DNA from: Plantago ovata
Taxonomy: Eukaryota; Streptophyta; Magnoliopsida; Lamiales; Plantaginaceae
NCBI GenBank assembly: GCA_028274465.1
Contig: CM051458.1
Span: 11,547,566 to 11,611,565 of the forward strand
Length of the DNA stretch: 64,000 nt
Direction: 5' to 3'
The position numbers were made by a program, and so were the translations under genes. This document shows positions 62,243-64,000 of this stretch, piece after piece. A model generated the notes under the pieces. It saw nothing but the letters and a program-made list of their open reading frames with translations, had not been told where the DNA came from and made no database searches. Position 1 is the first letter of the stretch, and every line of letters begins with the position of its first letter.

Positions 62243-63927
62243 GAGCTGCTGGCACAGCTGTGTGTGCCTGCAATATCTTGGTTCCCGGTTCTAACCTTCT
62301 GTTTAACATATTTAGAACAAGTACACAGCATTTGATGTGAACAAGAAACAGAACAAGTGTTTGGTATTGATGAAGACAAATGCGTTTGTTGGCTTTATCT
62401 TCTTGATGTTCATACACCTTTCTGCTGTTTTCTTTTACTTTGTTTTTTGTGGATCACACGAATTCATCTGGACTGAGAATAATACTAATATGACAACGCG
62501 TTTTGTATGGCCTTTGACACTTTCAACGCTCACGACCGTCAAGTGTAAATGTAATCATCTACAATGTTGATCATAAGATTTGGCCTTGTCATTATTCTTC
62601 TGGGAATTTCAAGAAGAAAAAGACAAGGTTGCACTTTATGACAGTTAGTTTTGTATGAAAATATCTAAAATTGAATCTAAATTGATTGGAGTAGAATTGA
62701 ATTTATTTGTATTATGAAAAACTGTTAATCAAGTATGAAGTGAATCAAATTAGTGATGTTTAAGATCAAAAGTGAAAGCATTTCAGATAAAAATAATAGA
62801 GTCCAATGATGGATTCTTTTCAACCTGAATAAATACTTTGCTCATATGCAACTACTAGCTTTTATGTAACTTCCATATTTTTTTTCCGCATAAAATTTAA
62901 TAGAATAGAGAATCCAGAAGAGTATACAAGATACGAGGGGCATTTTCCAAGTGCTCTAAGTAATCGACAAAATTGAAAACAAATCAAGTGTAAAATCATT
63001 GCCTATCACAAAATCTAGAGAAATGTACAAAGGCTCTAGAACTAGTCTATGATCTTTACAACGCCTCACACAAGAAGGCAAACTCTAAACTCAGTCCAGG
63101 ATACACATCAAATCTATACAAATTATGAAACTTCTCTTGAGCTTACGGAGCCACTTCTTTCCAGCTCCGGGACAATGTATATATGACTGTACTCTCCTCG
63201 CAACAAGGCCTTCTATATGTTGGTAACTTCCATATTTTATTTGTGTTGTTATGCGAGCTACTTAATGAGTAATCGGTTCGGTAAATTTCAAATTCAACTC
63301 GTTCCATAAGATTTTCAATCCGAACTCTAACCTCTTATTAAACTCGTCTTACTAAAGCTAGGTTGGCTCGGCCATATACAAATGGTTTGATAAGTTTCAT
63401 AATATACCACACATATCCATATATACTTTCTAGGTTTGATAAAAATCATAAAACTAACTCACACCATACTAGATTATTATTTAACTTTCTATCTTATTTT
63501 TTATCATGGAGCATTAGAGTTCGCTCGAACACGTTCAAGCGGAACTAGAGTACTCGGCCGCTAATTACACATTCAATTATCCAGATTCATGTTCTACCAA
63601 TATGTCACATCCTTTATTATGATGAGTTCAACATTACACTTTGTTTTGACGTTTCATTAAACTTTAACTTGTTGGCTCAAGTGAACCATATTTGATCCAA
63701 GTTAAGTCCTAAGTTCAAATCTTTTGAAAGTAACTGTAAACTCATTTATACATAATTCTCCAAAGTACAAGTATTAGTAGAAAATTTGATGATCCTCCTC
63801 ATCAGTTGGCAAATCTATCCTTAAACAACCAACATTCTTCTAGCTAGCCCACATATATACATCACATCATCACTTGAACAAACAAAAGATTCAACAAACA
63901 CACAAAAATATAAGGCATCACATCACT
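62243..63927. other. 3' flank and intergenic DNA
   Basis: The first 300 bases are probably the 3' UTR of pantothenate kinase. The rest is AT-rich with no complete gene; one weak terminal-exon candidate is listed separately. Confidence 0.4.
63123..63212 (-). other. Candidate terminal exon, unrecognised
   Basis: After a CATATAG acceptor-like site, 29 codons read open (KALLRGEYSHIYIVPELER, then SGSVSSREVS) and end in TAA. The region is less AT-rich than its surroundings and looks exon-like. No neighbouring exon is identified, so this is tentative. Confidence 0.25.
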
Positions 63928-64000
63928 TCAATAAGGATGCACATTTTTGCTTAATCCACCACTAACATTCGTAAAGAACCCCACCACATCCGGCCGGTAG
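63928..64000 (-). CDS. Possible C-terminal end of a gene continuing past the window
   Basis: On the minus strand the last 23 codons read YRPDVVGFFTNVSGGL, then SKNVHPY and a TGA at 63928-63930. GC content rises towards the window edge, as at an exon. The piece is too short for a family assignment. Confidence 0.3.
   Translation of the reverse strand, partial: YRPDVVGFFTNVSGGLSKNVHPY

Overview
The window is nuclear DNA from a flowering plant. It shows GT-AG introns, an Rx-type NLR immune-receptor gene, a ten-exon pantothenate kinase gene and a dense pile of plant transposable elements. The NLR N-terminus (MAAYAALLSL, R1-like) resembles the family I associate with Lamiales, so an asterid of that order is my best guess; this is inference. 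A 100-base run of N at 52051-52150 marks an assembly gap.

Layout. 1-2715: minus-strand, partial Copia element whose 5' LTR sits in an NLR fragment. 2716-4245: NLR 3'-tail copy A. 4833-8050: the one NLR that reads open, on the minus strand; it appears to splice into a separate exon encoding a ZZ zinc finger. 9190-10810: truncated Copia fossil. 10811-14040: truncated CACTA transposon with a spliced Transposase_24-like gene, running in frame into NLR-tail copy B (14060-15494), a near-identical duplicate of copy A. 15954-16121: short minus-strand membrane ORF.

16580-50807 is one nested insertion. An L1-type LINE (13-bp target duplication) is split by a solo LTR (18003-20099; duplication TAGTT) and by a 28-kb CACTA element (20460-48876; duplication TTT). 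The CACTA holds a Sirevirus-like Copia (22056-47101; duplication ATAGG). That element holds a second Copia (30863-40598; duplication AGCTC). Every layer keeps matching target duplications, and LTR divergences counted by eye (about 1.5% outer, 0.9% inner) fit the nesting order. Both Copia elements carry arrays of small hairpins whose stems co-vary around constant loops, which the coding annotation does not explain.

50945-51243 is an NLR N-terminal remnant with a stop at codon 4. Then come short tandem repeats, the gap, a PP2C-like exon scrap (52474-52560), a long AT microsatellite and a decayed Copia ending in an LTR at 57115-57301. 57767-62242 is a complete pantothenate kinase gene (416 aa predicted), the enzyme of the first step of coenzyme A synthesis. 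The remainder to 64000 has only two weak minus-strand terminal-exon candidates.

Functionally there are two apparently intact host genes, the NLR and pantothenate kinase. The rest is NLR debris and mobile DNA. The most interesting candidate is the NLR-ZZ fusion: its ZZ finger resembles that of the N-degron ligase PRT1 and could be an integrated decoy domain.
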